59,679 nucleotides of DNA. Source: CAVPNY01 sp963706905. Lineage in GTDB: Bacteria > Chloroflexota > Anaerolineae > Anaerolineales > UBA4823. The first letter of the stretch is position 1. Every line of letters starts with the position of its first letter. The translations under genes were made by a program, and so were the position numbers. The notes below the pieces were generated by a model. That model saw only the letters and a list, made by a program, of their open reading frames with translations, made no database searches and had not been told where the DNA came from. The stretch spans positions 1 to 59,679 of the forward strand of contig CAVPNY010000004.1 in NCBI GenBank assembly GCA_963706905.1, written 5' to 3'. Of the stretch, positions 41,934-50,592 are shown piece after piece.

Positions 41934-42938
41934 ATGCGCATCACGCCTGAACTATTACACAAGAACGCCCGTGACACCGTGGCACAGCGTACCCGCAGCG
42001 ACAGGGACATCCTGGCGGTGTACCTGCATGGGTCATTGCTGGATGATGATCCCCTGCTGGGCGGCACGGCTGACATTGACCTGTTTTTTATCCATCACGA
42101 GAAAGTTGAAAAGGCGCGCGAGATCGTGCGTTTGACAGATGAGGTTCATCTGGATATAACGCATCACGTGCGCGACGACTACCGCTGGGCGCGCGCCTTG
42201 CGCTTGCACCCCTGGCTTGGTCCAACCATGTTTAATTGCAAAATCATGTATGATCCGCAACATTTTTTGGATTTTACACAAGCCAGTGTGCGCGGGCAAT
42301 TCGACCAGCCAGATAACGTGATTGGGCGGGCGCGCGGGCAAGCAGAACATGCCCGCCAGATCTGGTTTACTTTGCATGATCTGACGACAGAGCCCACTGA
42401 GGTGGAAATCAACCTGTATTTGCGCTCGATTGTGTACGCAGCCAACGCTGTGGTCAGTCTGAGCGGGATGCCATTGACCGAGCGGCGTTTCCTGGTGCGC
42501 TTCCCTGCCAGAGCCGAGGCGGTACGCCATCCTGGACTCTATCAGGGCTTGCTGGGGTTGCTGGGTGCGCCCAATGTCGACTCAGAAACTCTGGCTGGCT
42601 GGCTGACACAATGGCAGGCGGCATACCAGGCAATCCCCAAATCTGCAGTCACAGCCCGCCTGCACCCGGACCGCTTCTTTTATTACCAACGCGGTATAAA
42701 CAGCCTGATCAACAGCCACCAACCACACAATGCCCTGTGGCCGCTGCTGCGCAACTGGACGCATGTTATCCAGGTTTTACCACAGGAGGCGGCACTGCTG
42801 GAGAACTGGAGAGAAGCCTTCCGGAGACTGGGTATATACGGAGCAGATTTCCGTGAGCGCGTGTCGGCCCTGGATGCATACCTGGACACGGTTGAAGAAA
42901 TCCTTGACGACTGGGCACGCGCTAACGGCGTTGAATAA
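41934..42938 (+). CDS. Nucleotidyltransferase-fold protein (pol-beta superfamily)
   Basis: 334 residues. Near the N-terminus LAVYLHGSLLDDDPLLGGTADIDLFFI has the GS and DxD of minimal nucleotidyltransferases, then VHLDITHHV with a third acidic residue. The C-terminal 200 residues are helical (HEPN-like appearance) and unassigned. Substrate unknown: nucleotide transfer to a small molecule or protein is likely. It is followed by an intergenic region with two parS-like sites and a terminator. Confidence 0.75.
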   Translation: MRITPELLHKNARDTVAQRTRSDRDILAVYLHGSLLDDDPLLGGTADIDLFFIHHEKVEKAREIVRLTDEVHLDITHHVRDDYRWARALRLHPWLGPTMFNCKIMYDPQHFLDFTQASVRGQFDQPDNVIGRARGQAEHARQIWFTLHDLTTEPTEVEINLYLRSIVYAANAVVSLSGMPLTERRFLVRFPARAEAVRHPGLYQGLLGLLGAPNVDSETLAGWLTQWQAAYQAIPKSAVTARLHPDRFFYYQRGINSLINSHQPHNALWPLLRNWTHVIQVLPQEAALLENWREAFRRLGIYGADFRERVSALDAYLDTVEEILDDWARANGVE

Positions 42939-43063
42939 CCCTTTTGTGCTAATTCATCTGGCATGCAACCCAGATGCGATCGGCACTGGTTTTAGACAGC
43001 ATCACTCAGTAGAAATGGGTAACCTGGATGGCCAGTTTAGGGTGGTCAAAAGCAGGTAGTTTT

Positions 43064-43079
43064 TGTTTCACGTGAAACG
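43064..43079. promoter_or_regulatory. parS-like site 1
   Basis: TGTTTCACGTGAAACG contains the 14-bp palindrome GTTTCACGTGAAAC (43065-43078) and matches the near-universal ParB-binding consensus TGTTNCACGTGAAACA at all but the last base. Confidence 0.85.
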
Positions 43080-43093
43080 AGGCCATTCAAATA

Positions 43094-43124
43094 AAATTGC
43101 CGCCAACTAGGCGGCAATTTTTTA
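43094..43124. terminator. Bidirectional intrinsic terminator
   Basis: AAATTGCCGCC and GGCGGCAATTT form an 11-bp perfect stem with loop AACTA, followed by T on the plus strand and T-rich on the minus. Serves the nucleotidyltransferase (plus) and the CPBP protease (minus). Confidence 0.85.
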
Positions 43125-43140
43125 TTTCCGGACTCAGGTA

Positions 43141-43156
43141 GGTTTCACGTGAAACA
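43141..43156. promoter_or_regulatory. parS-like site 2
   Basis: GGTTTCACGTGAAACA, identical to site 1 over the 14-bp palindromic core (43142-43155). The two sites are 77 bp apart and flank the terminator. Confidence 0.85.
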
Positions 43157-43158
43157 GT

Positions 43159-44067
43159 TTAAGCAGCCTCAGGAACGGGAAGAGACTCCTGGGTTTTCGG
43201 GGGTTGGTCTACGAATGGCAGGCGTTTGGACCAAGCCAGCCAGGCGACGAACAACGCCAGGGGGATCCAGCCGATGACGCTGGCCAAGGTACCCCCGATA
43301 GTGATGTCCACGCCAGTCAGGAAGAGCAGCGGCACTCCGGCGATGGCGTTCAACGAGCCGTGGGCCAGGGCAGGCGCCCACGGGCTGCGCGTGCGCAGGT
43401 ACAGCCAGCTCAAGATCGCCCCGAGAAGGACACAGAAAACAATCATCATGAAGACGCCAGCTACTGGATGGGATGGATAATTGTGCCCCTGCAGGATGGC
43501 CGGGGCATGCCAAATGCCCCAGATAACACCGCTCAGGCCGATGGCCCGCCACTGGCCGAGCGGCAGCAGGCGGGGAAGCAAGAAGCCGCGCCAACCCAGC
43601 TCTTCACCCAAGGCAAAGATAGTGTTGAACAGCGGGCCAAAGGTCAGCGCAACGCCGATCTGGATCAGGACAACCAACCAGGCCGGGATGGCTGCGCCGC
43701 CGGGAACTGCCGCCAGCGCTTCTTTGATGAGGGTGAACTGGGTATCCAGCTTCCCGGCGCCGAAGGCCCAGGTGAGCAAGCCGGTGACGACAGCCAGAGC
43801 AGGGAACAACAACCAGGCCCACAGGTAAGCCCGCCAGTCGCCCAACCGGCGAAGATTAAGCGTCCCTAGCTTTTCCCCGGCGACCCAGCGGGTGGCAATG
43901 ATCGCCCCCAGGCCAGGCGCCCACATAGCCAGCGCCCACAGGACGGTGGTGGCGATCTGACGGGTGGTTGAGCCAAGCGGCCCAAAAGCCAGCGGGAGCA
44001 GGAAAAACACCCAGGCCAGGCCGAAAGCGATGATCAGGAACCAGATTAATGGTTTACGGTTAAGCAT
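43159..44067 (-). CDS. CPBP-family (CAAX-type) intramembrane metalloprotease
   Basis: 302 residues, about eight helices. Conserved CPBP motifs: ALGEELGWRGFLLPRLLPLG (EExxxR), WGIWHAPAILQGHNY (motif 2 with His) and SLNAIAG (last motif). Such proteases in bacteria mature peptides or give bacteriocin self-immunity. The target is unknown. ATG 44067 (MLNRKPLIWF) is preferred. An upstream start adds a hydrophilic stretch lacking a ribosome-binding site. Confidence 0.85.
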   Translation of the reverse strand: MLNRKPLIWFLIIAFGLAWVFFLLPLAFGPLGSTTRQIATTVLWALAMWAPGLGAIIATRWVAGEKLGTLNLRRLGDWRAYLWAWLLFPALAVVTGLLTWAFGAGKLDTQFTLIKEALAAVPGGAAIPAWLVVLIQIGVALTFGPLFNTIFALGEELGWRGFLLPRLLPLGQWRAIGLSGVIWGIWHAPAILQGHNYPSHPVAGVFMMIVFCVLLGAILSWLYLRTRSPWAPALAHGSLNAIAGVPLLFLTGVDITIGGTLASVIGWIPLALFVAWLAWSKRLPFVDQPPKTQESLPVPEAA

Positions 44068-44138
44068 ACGTTTGAAACTCCAAGTTGTAAGGCGACATCC
44101 TTCTGCATGGAGACTGTGGTAGGAGGCCACCCAAGATA

Positions 44139-44357
44139 TTATTGAAATCCCGGCATGCTACGACGGCGCCGGGTTGACAGATCGAGCGGGCGCTTGGCGA
44201 GAATCAGCACCTGGTTATTCTCGCCAGTCAGGCCGACCACTTCCCAACCCTCGGCGCCCCATTCGTCGAGGGTAAACTCCAAATCATCAGCTTTTGCCTC
44301 GCGGAAGAGTGAGCCGAAGCGTTGAGCACGGTATTCCCATTGAGTTTTTTCGGCCAT
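44139..44357 (-). CDS. Small DUF4177-like protein
   Basis: 72 residues starting MAEKTQWEYRAQRFG. WEYR...LDEWGAEGWEVVGL...LILAKRP is the usual DUF4177 pattern, a small alpha/beta domain of unknown function. It begins five bases after the stop of the SPFH gene and is probably transcribed with it. Confidence 0.75.
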   Translation of the reverse strand: MAEKTQWEYRAQRFGSLFREAKADDLEFTLDEWGAEGWEVVGLTGENNQVLILAKRPLDLSTRRRRSMPGFQ

Positions 44358-44361
44358 GGGC

Positions 44362-45309
44362 TTAGTCCTCCTTGCTGGCAGCTTTGGCAGTCTCCGAGAG
44401 TGCAACCATGCCACTCAGACCGCCCAGGTTCATCGTGTCGACGGCGCTGCTGGGGACGATCACCAGGGCGCCTTTCTCCTTCAACCCTTCGAAGAGCATG
44501 TTCATGGCACGCAGATGCAAGGCGGTGGGGTTGTTGATATAAGCTTTGGAAGCCTCGGCAAAAGAAGAGGCGATCTGCATCTCAGACTCACCCAGGATGA
44601 CGCGCGCCTGGCGCTCGCGCTCAGCCTGTGCCTGGCGACTCATAGCATCCTCCAGGTCCTGGGGGATGATCACATCGCGAATTTCCACCGATTGTACGGT
44701 GATGCCCCAGGGGTTGGTGCGCTCATCGATAATCTTCTGTAATTCTTCGTCCATCTTGGCGCGGCCAACCAGGATATCCGCCAGGGTCATCTGACCAATC
44801 ACCTCGCGCAGGGCTGTCTGGGCGGCCCAGGCGATGGCGCTAAAATAATCCGCCACTTCCAGGGCAGCCTTCTCGGCATCCCACACCATCCAGAACAGCA
44901 CTGCGTCTACATCGACAGGGACAGTATCCTTGGTCAGCGTTTTCTCCGCGTTAAATGGGGTAACCATCACGCGGTGGTCGATCCATTTGGCGATTACATC
45001 CACGATTGGAATGATCCAGAACATACCGGGGCCGCGCAGACCGTGGAACTTACCAAAGCGCAGCACGACGGCTTTTTCCCACTGATCGGCGATCTTCAGG
45101 CTGAGCATGATGTTAAGGCCGATCACAATTAGCACCACAGCATAGACGACGATGATCCAGCCGGTCACACCATTGCTGTCCATGAGGATGGCACCTAACA
45201 CAGCCACGGTAATGAAGATGATGGCGATGGTGACTGCCACACCGTTCAGACGAGCCGGGTCGGCCTGGTGTTTTTCCTTGCGCTCAGTGGGTTCAGATTT
45301 CTTAGCCAT
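44362..45309 (-). CDS. SPFH/band 7 membrane protein (slipin/stomatin type)
   Basis: 315 residues. Two N-terminal hydrophobic helices (about 25-45 and 52-72) precede an SPFH domain with ADQWEKAVVLRFGKFHGLRGPGMFWIIPIVD, DTVPVDVDAVLFWMVWDAEKA and YFSAIAWAAQTALREVIGQMTL, all standard for slipins. The coiled-coil after IPQDLEDAMSRQAQAERERQARVI drives oligomer formation. It scaffolds membrane microdomains or controls a partner protease. No NfeD gene is adjacent. Start ATG 45309 (MAKKSEP). The GntR regulator upstream (30 bp) probably controls it. Confidence 0.88.
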   Translation of the reverse strand: MAKKSEPTERKEKHQADPARLNGVAVTIAIIFITVAVLGAILMDSNGVTGWIIVVYAVVLIVIGLNIMLSLKIADQWEKAVVLRFGKFHGLRGPGMFWIIPIVDVIAKWIDHRVMVTPFNAEKTLTKDTVPVDVDAVLFWMVWDAEKAALEVADYFSAIAWAAQTALREVIGQMTLADILVGRAKMDEELQKIIDERTNPWGITVQSVEIRDVIIPQDLEDAMSRQAQAERERQARVILGESEMQIASSFAEASKAYINNPTALHLRAMNMLFEGLKEKGALVIVPSSAVDTMNLGGLSGMVALSETAKAASKED

Positions 45310-45339
45310 TGTACACCTCAAAACTTACCAACTTTATGG

Positions 45340-45771
45340 TTATTCGAAACTATCGGTACTATCTGTTAAATCAGCAGGCGGGAGGCCCTGGGTCTCCCAA
45401 ACTGCCAGGTATCCTTCAATGAGTTCCTTTACCTCCTTGGGGGTGAACTCCAAGCGGCGGGCTTCGGAAAGATAGCGGCGAGTCAGCTCCTGGAAAGCCT
45501 GGCGACGGAGATGCTGGATGGCTTCCGGCGGGGTCTCGCCCAGGATGTAGGTGCCGCGGCCGTGCTGGGTGGAGATCACCCCGGTTTCATCGAGCAGGCG
45601 GTAGGCGCGAGCGATGGTGTTGAAATTTACGCGCAGGTCGGTAGCCATCTGCCGTACAGTAGGCAGTTGATCGCCGGGCTGCAGCAGACCGCTGGCGACC
45701 TGGTCCTTGATCTGTTCCATTATCTGGATATAAATCGGTATACCCGAGCGAAAATCTACTTTGACATCCAT
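45340..45771 (-). CDS. GntR-family regulator, YtrA type
   Basis: 143 residues. The HTH lies near residues 12-75: PIYIQIMEQIKDQVASGLLQPGDQLPTVRQMATDLRVNFNTIARAYRLLDETGVI, as in GntR. The C-terminal part is short and helical (HLRRQAFQELTRRYLSEARRL), typical of the YtrA subfamily that represses transport or membrane operons. Its promoter holds six 8-bp tandem repeats that probably act as operator. It precedes the SPFH and DUF4177 genes. Confidence 0.88.
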   Translation of the reverse strand: MDVKVDFRSGIPIYIQIMEQIKDQVASGLLQPGDQLPTVRQMATDLRVNFNTIARAYRLLDETGVISTQHGRGTYILGETPPEAIQHLRRQAFQELTRRYLSEARRLEFTPKEVKELIEGYLAVWETQGLPPADLTDSTDSFE

Positions 45772-45787
45772 CCTGTACTTCAGACGA

Positions 45788-45835
45788 TTGTATTATTGTA
45801 GCATTGTATAAATGTATCTTTGTATAATTGTATAC
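45788..45835. repeat. Six 8-bp tandem repeats (TTGTATNN) upstream of the GntR regulator
   Basis: TTGTA or ATGTA starts at 45788, 45796, 45804, 45812, 45820 and 45828, an exact 8-bp period. On the minus strand the unit reads nnATACAA, and several -10-like TATACAAT or TACAAT strings occur. The array lies 17 bp upstream of the start codon. Confidence 0.75.
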
Positions 45836-45878
45836 CAATTGGGAGAGTTGTCAAGAGGGAAATAAGGGGTGGAGAACC

Positions 45879-48059
45879 TCAGGCAGAGACGGGAAACAGC
45901 CCAGCATCCTGGGGTATAAATAGGGTCACGCAAGTGAATTCCCCCGGAGCGCTAGCGATGGATAAAGATCCACCGATCACAGCCAACAAGGTGCTATGCA
46001 GCGCCAGGCCATGCCCCTGTGGGCCGGATTCCGCCTGGGAGAGGCGCATCCCCGGCCCGTTATCCTGGATACTGATCTCCAGACCGAGGCGCCATTCCAG
46101 ATGGATCTTCAAAACCAGCCGGCGATCGGCTGACGGGACCCTGGCATGGCGAGATACGTTGCGGATGGCTTCGCGGGCGGCGAAGAAAACCACCTCGCAG
46201 GTGAGCGGATCGAGATTTTTAGCAAGCGCCTCGACTTCCGAATCAGCCTGCCAGATCACCTCATCGAAGAGGCCTGCCATATCTACCTGGACCAGGCTGT
46301 GCAGGGCGGCGACCAAACCCAGGCGGGTTACTTCTGGCGGTTGAGCGGCGGGCAGATCGTGGAGCAGGTTGGAGATCTGGCGGTGAAGATCGGTCAGCAG
46401 TGAAAGCGCTTCTTCCCGGTTTGGTGAAGGCATTGCTGTGGGATCGTTCAAGAGCAGCAGGGCAGTGTGCAGACGCGGCAGGATATCATCGTGCAAGAGG
46501 CGGCTGGCGCGGCGATCGATGATCTGGCTCTCTGCCAGGCGCTGCCGCTGAAGGATGATCAGACGGCTAGCCAGCGCAGCGCTGGCCAATAGATCGGCCA
46601 GACGCTCGCCGCTGGCGCGCGCCAGTTCGATCTCCTCCAGCGAGTAAATACCGGAGTTTACCTTTTCACCCAATAACAGCACGCCGATCAGCCCGCGCGG
46701 ACTCCATAAGGGTGAAGCCCAGATAAAGCCCCCGAATGCGGCCGGGTCGAGCTGCTCGCCGATTTGCTGGGGTGAATGGAAGCGGTCCACCAGATTTCCC
46801 AGCGCGGGTAAATCTCTGCTCTGCTCAGTTGGATAGCACAAAGGCGCTTCGATGAGCGGGGCGAGCGATCCAAGTGGTATCAGGGCGGCCTGCTTGGTTG
46901 AGAGCACCTCCTGGCATAAGACATGGAAGGGGGGCGAGAGATCAATTTGCGGATCTGCAACCGGTACAGGCGTTAAGATCTGTTCGAGCAAGGGACTGCC
47001 GGTAATGAAAGGACGCAGTTGAAGAAGGTTGCGCTCCCATTCGATAAAGCTGCGCCGATTGATCAAGGTGATGGCAACCAATGACAGGCTGATCAGCAGC
47101 AAGGCCAGGTAGATAGGGGGAGCGTTACGGGTCAGCGCGAGCGCAGCGATGGGGCATATAATGATAGCCAGGGCAAGGGTAGCGTACCACTGGCGCATAA
47201 ACCCCCGGCGAGGGAGGATTTTACCGGTAAATATCTCGTAACTCACGATGGCCTGGCCTAATGACAGGGCTGCAACCAGGATCAGGATTTGCGAGATCAA
47301 GTCGATCCAGGTGATCCCATAGGCCAGATGCGGATAGGTGAACTGCAACGATTGAACGCTGCGGCTTTCGATCGCCAGCCAGAGCAGAAAACCGCCGATC
47401 AGCAGGCTAACCAGCAGCAGCATCAGGGAGGTTGTGATAAACCAGGGGCGGGCGCGCCGGCGGGCCAGATCGCCCATCACCCGGCTAGGGGGCGCCGGGT
47501 GCCGCAGCACATCCAGAGCCAGGATAATACAGTCCAGGCTGAATGGGGGGTAAACCAGAATCAACCAGGGGATGCCCCCTGATGGAAACAGACTGATCGA
47601 GAGCGCAGCCTGGGAGGTGGATACATCCCAATCCGGTAAAGTGGAAACGGCCAGACCGATCAGGATGCTTAAATAGACCAAGCTGCCCAGCAGCCAGGGT
47701 CGCTGGCGGCGGTGTAAATCTGCATGGCGATCGTCCCAATAGCCGCCAAACCACAGCATTAGCAGGTACCATGAACAGGGTAAAGCGATCGCCAATCCCC
47801 AACTGGTGTACCACCAGAAATTGATGCGCCAGGCCAGCGCTCCAATCCCAAAGCCCAACAGGATCGAATGGATCGTGAAAAAAACCGCCCCTGCCAACAA
47901 ACCCACGGCGGCCAGCCACAAACCAAAGGTACGCCGCTCGGCGTTGAGCAGGATAGTCAGACTTAACCAGAGCAGGATGACGGTGTTCAGCAGAGAAAGG
48001 GTCAGCCCGACCCAGTCCAGGATGAAGCGGATGTTCATTGACCGTCCCAGGGGATCCAT
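45879..48059 (-). CDS. Membrane sensor histidine kinase (NarX/DesK-type core)
   Basis: 726 residues. About nine membrane helices (1-330), a GAF-like domain (about 370-500), then ASRLLHDDILPRLHTALLLLND with the phospho-acceptor His of HisKA_3, and a HATPase domain (REAIRNVSRHARVP, ISIQDNGPGMRLS). The N-terminal membrane part may be the sensor. It overlaps the LuxR-type response regulator by 25 bp and forms a two-component pair with it. Signal unknown. Confidence 0.85.
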   Translation of the reverse strand: MDPLGRSMNIRFILDWVGLTLSLLNTVILLWLSLTILLNAERRTFGLWLAAVGLLAGAVFFTIHSILLGFGIGALAWRINFWWYTSWGLAIALPCSWYLLMLWFGGYWDDRHADLHRRQRPWLLGSLVYLSILIGLAVSTLPDWDVSTSQAALSISLFPSGGIPWLILVYPPFSLDCIILALDVLRHPAPPSRVMGDLARRRARPWFITTSLMLLLVSLLIGGFLLWLAIESRSVQSLQFTYPHLAYGITWIDLISQILILVAALSLGQAIVSYEIFTGKILPRRGFMRQWYATLALAIIICPIAALALTRNAPPIYLALLLISLSLVAITLINRRSFIEWERNLLQLRPFITGSPLLEQILTPVPVADPQIDLSPPFHVLCQEVLSTKQAALIPLGSLAPLIEAPLCYPTEQSRDLPALGNLVDRFHSPQQIGEQLDPAAFGGFIWASPLWSPRGLIGVLLLGEKVNSGIYSLEEIELARASGERLADLLASAALASRLIILQRQRLAESQIIDRRASRLLHDDILPRLHTALLLLNDPTAMPSPNREEALSLLTDLHRQISNLLHDLPAAQPPEVTRLGLVAALHSLVQVDMAGLFDEVIWQADSEVEALAKNLDPLTCEVVFFAAREAIRNVSRHARVPSADRRLVLKIHLEWRLGLEISIQDNGPGMRLSQAESGPQGHGLALHSTLLAVIGGSLSIASAPGEFTCVTLFIPQDAGLFPVSA

Positions 48060-48796
48060 GCCCCGCGCTCATCCAGCACATGGGGGAGACCGGCGCTGTC
48101 CCAATTGATCAAGCGGCCGGTCTGGACGATCAAGCAGGCGCGCGTGCGTGCGACCTTCTCATCGGTGGCATTGACATCCAGACCCCAGACAGCATAGATT
48201 TGGCCGTTGGTGCGGCTGATGGTGCGCTTGTCGCGAAAACCCAACTTTGCGGCGATCTGTTCATTAGTAAGACCCTGCGCCAGCAGCCGGGCGACAGTTT
48301 GCTCATTGGGCTCCAGCACAGCCAGCGGGTCATTCTCGTCCTTGAGACGTACTTGTTGGAGGCGGGTTTCGATCTCAGGATCGATAAAACTGCGCCCGGA
48401 GACCGCGTCCCTGATCAAGGGCAGCAGCATCTGCGGCAGCAGATAGTTGGATTTGCGCACATAGGCGTAGTGACTGAGGATGCCTGAGTTGCGGAAATCC
48501 CGGTAGAAATCATCCTGGTCCTGTATGGAGTAAAAAACGACCGGAAAACGGGGAAATTCCCGGCGGATGGCGGTGGCAGCCCGGATGCCATTCATCTGCC
48601 CGGCAAGCTGCACATCCATCAGGAAGGCGGTATGTTTGCCGTCGGGCTGAGCGTCCAGGCAATATTCCAGCGCCTGCTCGCCGCTCTCGCAGTCATAGCG
48701 GACGGTTACTCCTGGCACGGACTCAAATCCAGCTCTTAGCGCCTGGCGCAGCCTGGCGTTATCTTCGACGATGATCAAGTCAATAGTTGTGCTCAC
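48035..48796 (-). CDS. LuxR-type response regulator
   Basis: 253 residues from GTG 48796. Receiver domain: IDLIIVEDNARLRQALRAG, phospho-acceptor Asp in FLMDVQLAGQMNGI, and Lys in YVRKSNYLLP. The output is a LuxR/FixJ HTH (LEPNEQTVARLLAQGLTNEQIAAKLGFRDKRTISR). The 3' end overlaps the kinase gene, so the two are translationally coupled. A start further upstream exists but adds a Cys/Arg-rich non-family extension. Confidence 0.85.
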   Translation of the reverse strand: MSTTIDLIIVEDNARLRQALRAGFESVPGVTVRYDCESGEQALEYCLDAQPDGKHTAFLMDVQLAGQMNGIRAATAIRREFPRFPVVFYSIQDQDDFYRDFRNSGILSHYAYVRKSNYLLPQMLLPLIRDAVSGRSFIDPEIETRLQQVRLKDENDPLAVLEPNEQTVARLLAQGLTNEQIAAKLGFRDKRTISRTNGQIYAVWGLDVNATDEKVARTRACLIVQTGRLINWDSAGLPHVLDERGAWIPWDGQ

Positions 48797-48950
48797 GCGG
48801 CACCTGCAAGTTGAGCGTATCACCGGAATTGTGGCGCAGTCAAGCACTCAGGTGCGCCCGTTTTTGTGCTTAAGTAGTGGAAATCACCTGGTGATTTCGA
48901 TAGACTGGTAGCGATTAATTATCCCACGAATCCAACAGGAGCAGAGCACC

Positions 48951-50393
48951 GTGAAAGTAAAGATGATCCTCCCGGCCCTGACTGAAGCGATAAGCCCGTT
49001 TTGGAGACCGATCAAGTATTCCCTCTTTCCACCCCTGGGGCTGGCGACGCTGGCGGGTTATTTGAGCCCAAATGATGAGGTCACCATCCAGGATGAGCAT
49101 GTGGAGAAACTCGACCTGGACGATGAACCAGACCTGGTGGTGATCCAGGTGTACATCACTTCAGCATACCGGGCCTACCAGATCGCTGACCATTACCGGC
49201 GGAAAGGGGCGTACGTGTGCCTGGGTGGACTGCACGTCACCTCCCTGCCTGATGAGGCGAAGGGACACGCTGACACAATCTTCACCGGGCCGGGGGAAGA
49301 CACCTGGCCAGCGTTCCTGGCCGATCTGCGCCTAGGGGTTCCCAGGAAAATCTATGCCTCCACGTACCGCTCGCTGGCAGGCCTGCCTCCGATCCGCCGC
49401 GATCTGATCAAACGGCGCCTATACCTGGTGCCAAACTCGATTGTTGTCTCACGCGGGTGCCCGCACAACTGCGATTTTTGCTATAAAGAAGCGTTCTTCC
49501 GCGGGGGGAAATCCTTTTATAGCCAGAGCGTAGAGGCAGCCCTGGGCGAGATCGATCGCCTTCCGGGGCGCCACCTGTACTTCCTGGATGATCACCTATT
49601 TGGCAACGCCCGTTTTGCCACGGCGCTGTTCGATGAGATGCGCGGAATGGGCAGACTGTGGCAGGCGGCCGGGACTGTTCAGTCGGTGCTGCGGCCAGGC
49701 CTGTTGGAGAAAGCCGCGGCGTGTGGTCTGCGCAGCCTCTTTGTTGGTTTCGAAACCTTGAGCGCCGAAAATCTGAAGGCACAGCATAAGGGCCAGAACC
49801 TCAATCGGGACTACCGGGCGGCTATCCAGCGCCTGCACGAACTGGGGGTGATGGTGAACGCCAGTTTTGTCTTTGGGATGGACGATGACGATGAAACGGT
49901 TTTCGAGCGCACGGTGGAATGGGCGATTCAGCAGGGCGTGGAAACGGCCACGTTCCACATCCTGACCCCGTATCCGGGCACGGCTCTGCATGCCAGGATC
50001 CAGGCAGAGGGGCGAATTACGTCCACGGATTGGGACCTGTACGATACGCGGCACGCGGTGTTCCACCCGGCAAGGATGAGCGAAGCAGCGTTAGAAGCCG
50101 GTTACCAGAGGGCTTACCGGGACTTCTACCGCTGGAGCTCGATCTGGGCTGGCGCCATGCGCAAATCCGAGTGGAGCGGCAGGCTGCGCCACCTGGCCTA
50201 TTCTGGGGGGTGGAAGAAATTTGAGCCGCTGTGGGATTGGGTGATCCGTGCTCAGCGGGTGACCAACTTTCTGCCGCTGCTTGAATCGATCCTGGGGGGT
50301 TTTGGGGCACAGGCAGGGGTGGTCTTGGACAAGGGACAAGAGTCGCGCTCAGCGAAGATAAATTCTCAGAATAATCCCTCAAAGGCTTATTAA
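48951..50393 (+). CDS. B12-binding radical SAM enzyme
   Basis: 480 residues. N-terminal cobalamin-binding domain (PPLGLATLAGYLSPNDEVTIQDEHVEK), then CPHNCDFCYK (CxxxCxxC for the 4Fe-4S cluster and SAM cleavage), then a TIM-barrel half (YFLDDHLFG, SLFVGFETLSAENL, VNASFVFGMDDDDETVFERTVEW). The pattern fits a large group of B12-radical SAM enzymes including BchE-like and hopanoid methylases. Substrate unknown. Start GTG 48951 has AGGAG upstream. It precedes MITE copy 2. Confidence 0.88.
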   Translation: MKVKMILPALTEAISPFWRPIKYSLFPPLGLATLAGYLSPNDEVTIQDEHVEKLDLDDEPDLVVIQVYITSAYRAYQIADHYRRKGAYVCLGGLHVTSLPDEAKGHADTIFTGPGEDTWPAFLADLRLGVPRKIYASTYRSLAGLPPIRRDLIKRRLYLVPNSIVVSRGCPHNCDFCYKEAFFRGGKSFYSQSVEAALGEIDRLPGRHLYFLDDHLFGNARFATALFDEMRGMGRLWQAAGTVQSVLRPGLLEKAAACGLRSLFVGFETLSAENLKAQHKGQNLNRDYRAAIQRLHELGVMVNASFVFGMDDDDETVFERTVEWAIQQGVETATFHILTPYPGTALHARIQAEGRITSTDWDLYDTRHAVFHPARMSEAALEAGYQRAYRDFYRWSSIWAGAMRKSEWSGRLRHLAYSGGWKKFEPLWDWVIRAQRVTNFLPLLESILGGFGAQAGVVLDKGQESRSAKINSQNNPSKAY

Positions 50394-50493
50394 GAGAAGT
50401 TAAGCAGTCCTAGCGGGAAGTGGGGGTGTTTTGGCGGGCTACGCCCGCCAAAACACCCCCATAAACCCACCAACTGCGTAAATCCTAATTAAG
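50390..50493. repeat. 104-bp palindromic MITE-like element, copy 2
   Basis: Same length and core as 9761-9864. The outer inverted repeats are less well kept (TTAAGAGAAGTTAAGCAGT against AACTGCGTAAATCCTAA). It touches the stop of the radical SAM gene. Confidence 0.75.
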
Positions 50494-50558
50494 ATACTTG
50501 CCCAAGCATAGAACCCGCAGGTCAGGCTCAAGCAGCCATTTTCCTTAGAAGCAATCTC

Positions 50559-50586
50559 TTGACAGATCTCGGCTTATGTTTATAAT
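50559..50586 (+). promoter_or_regulatory. Promoter of the cysteine operon
   Basis: TTGACA (50559-50564), 16 bp, TATAAT (50581-50586). Transcription would start near 50593, leaving a 205-nt leader before cysM. Confidence 0.75.
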
Positions 50587-50592
50587 TACTAT

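Noticed and set aside
43204..43869. 221-residue plus-strand frame opposite the CPBP protease
   Set aside because: Highly charged Gln/Ala-rich shadow of a membrane protein gene.
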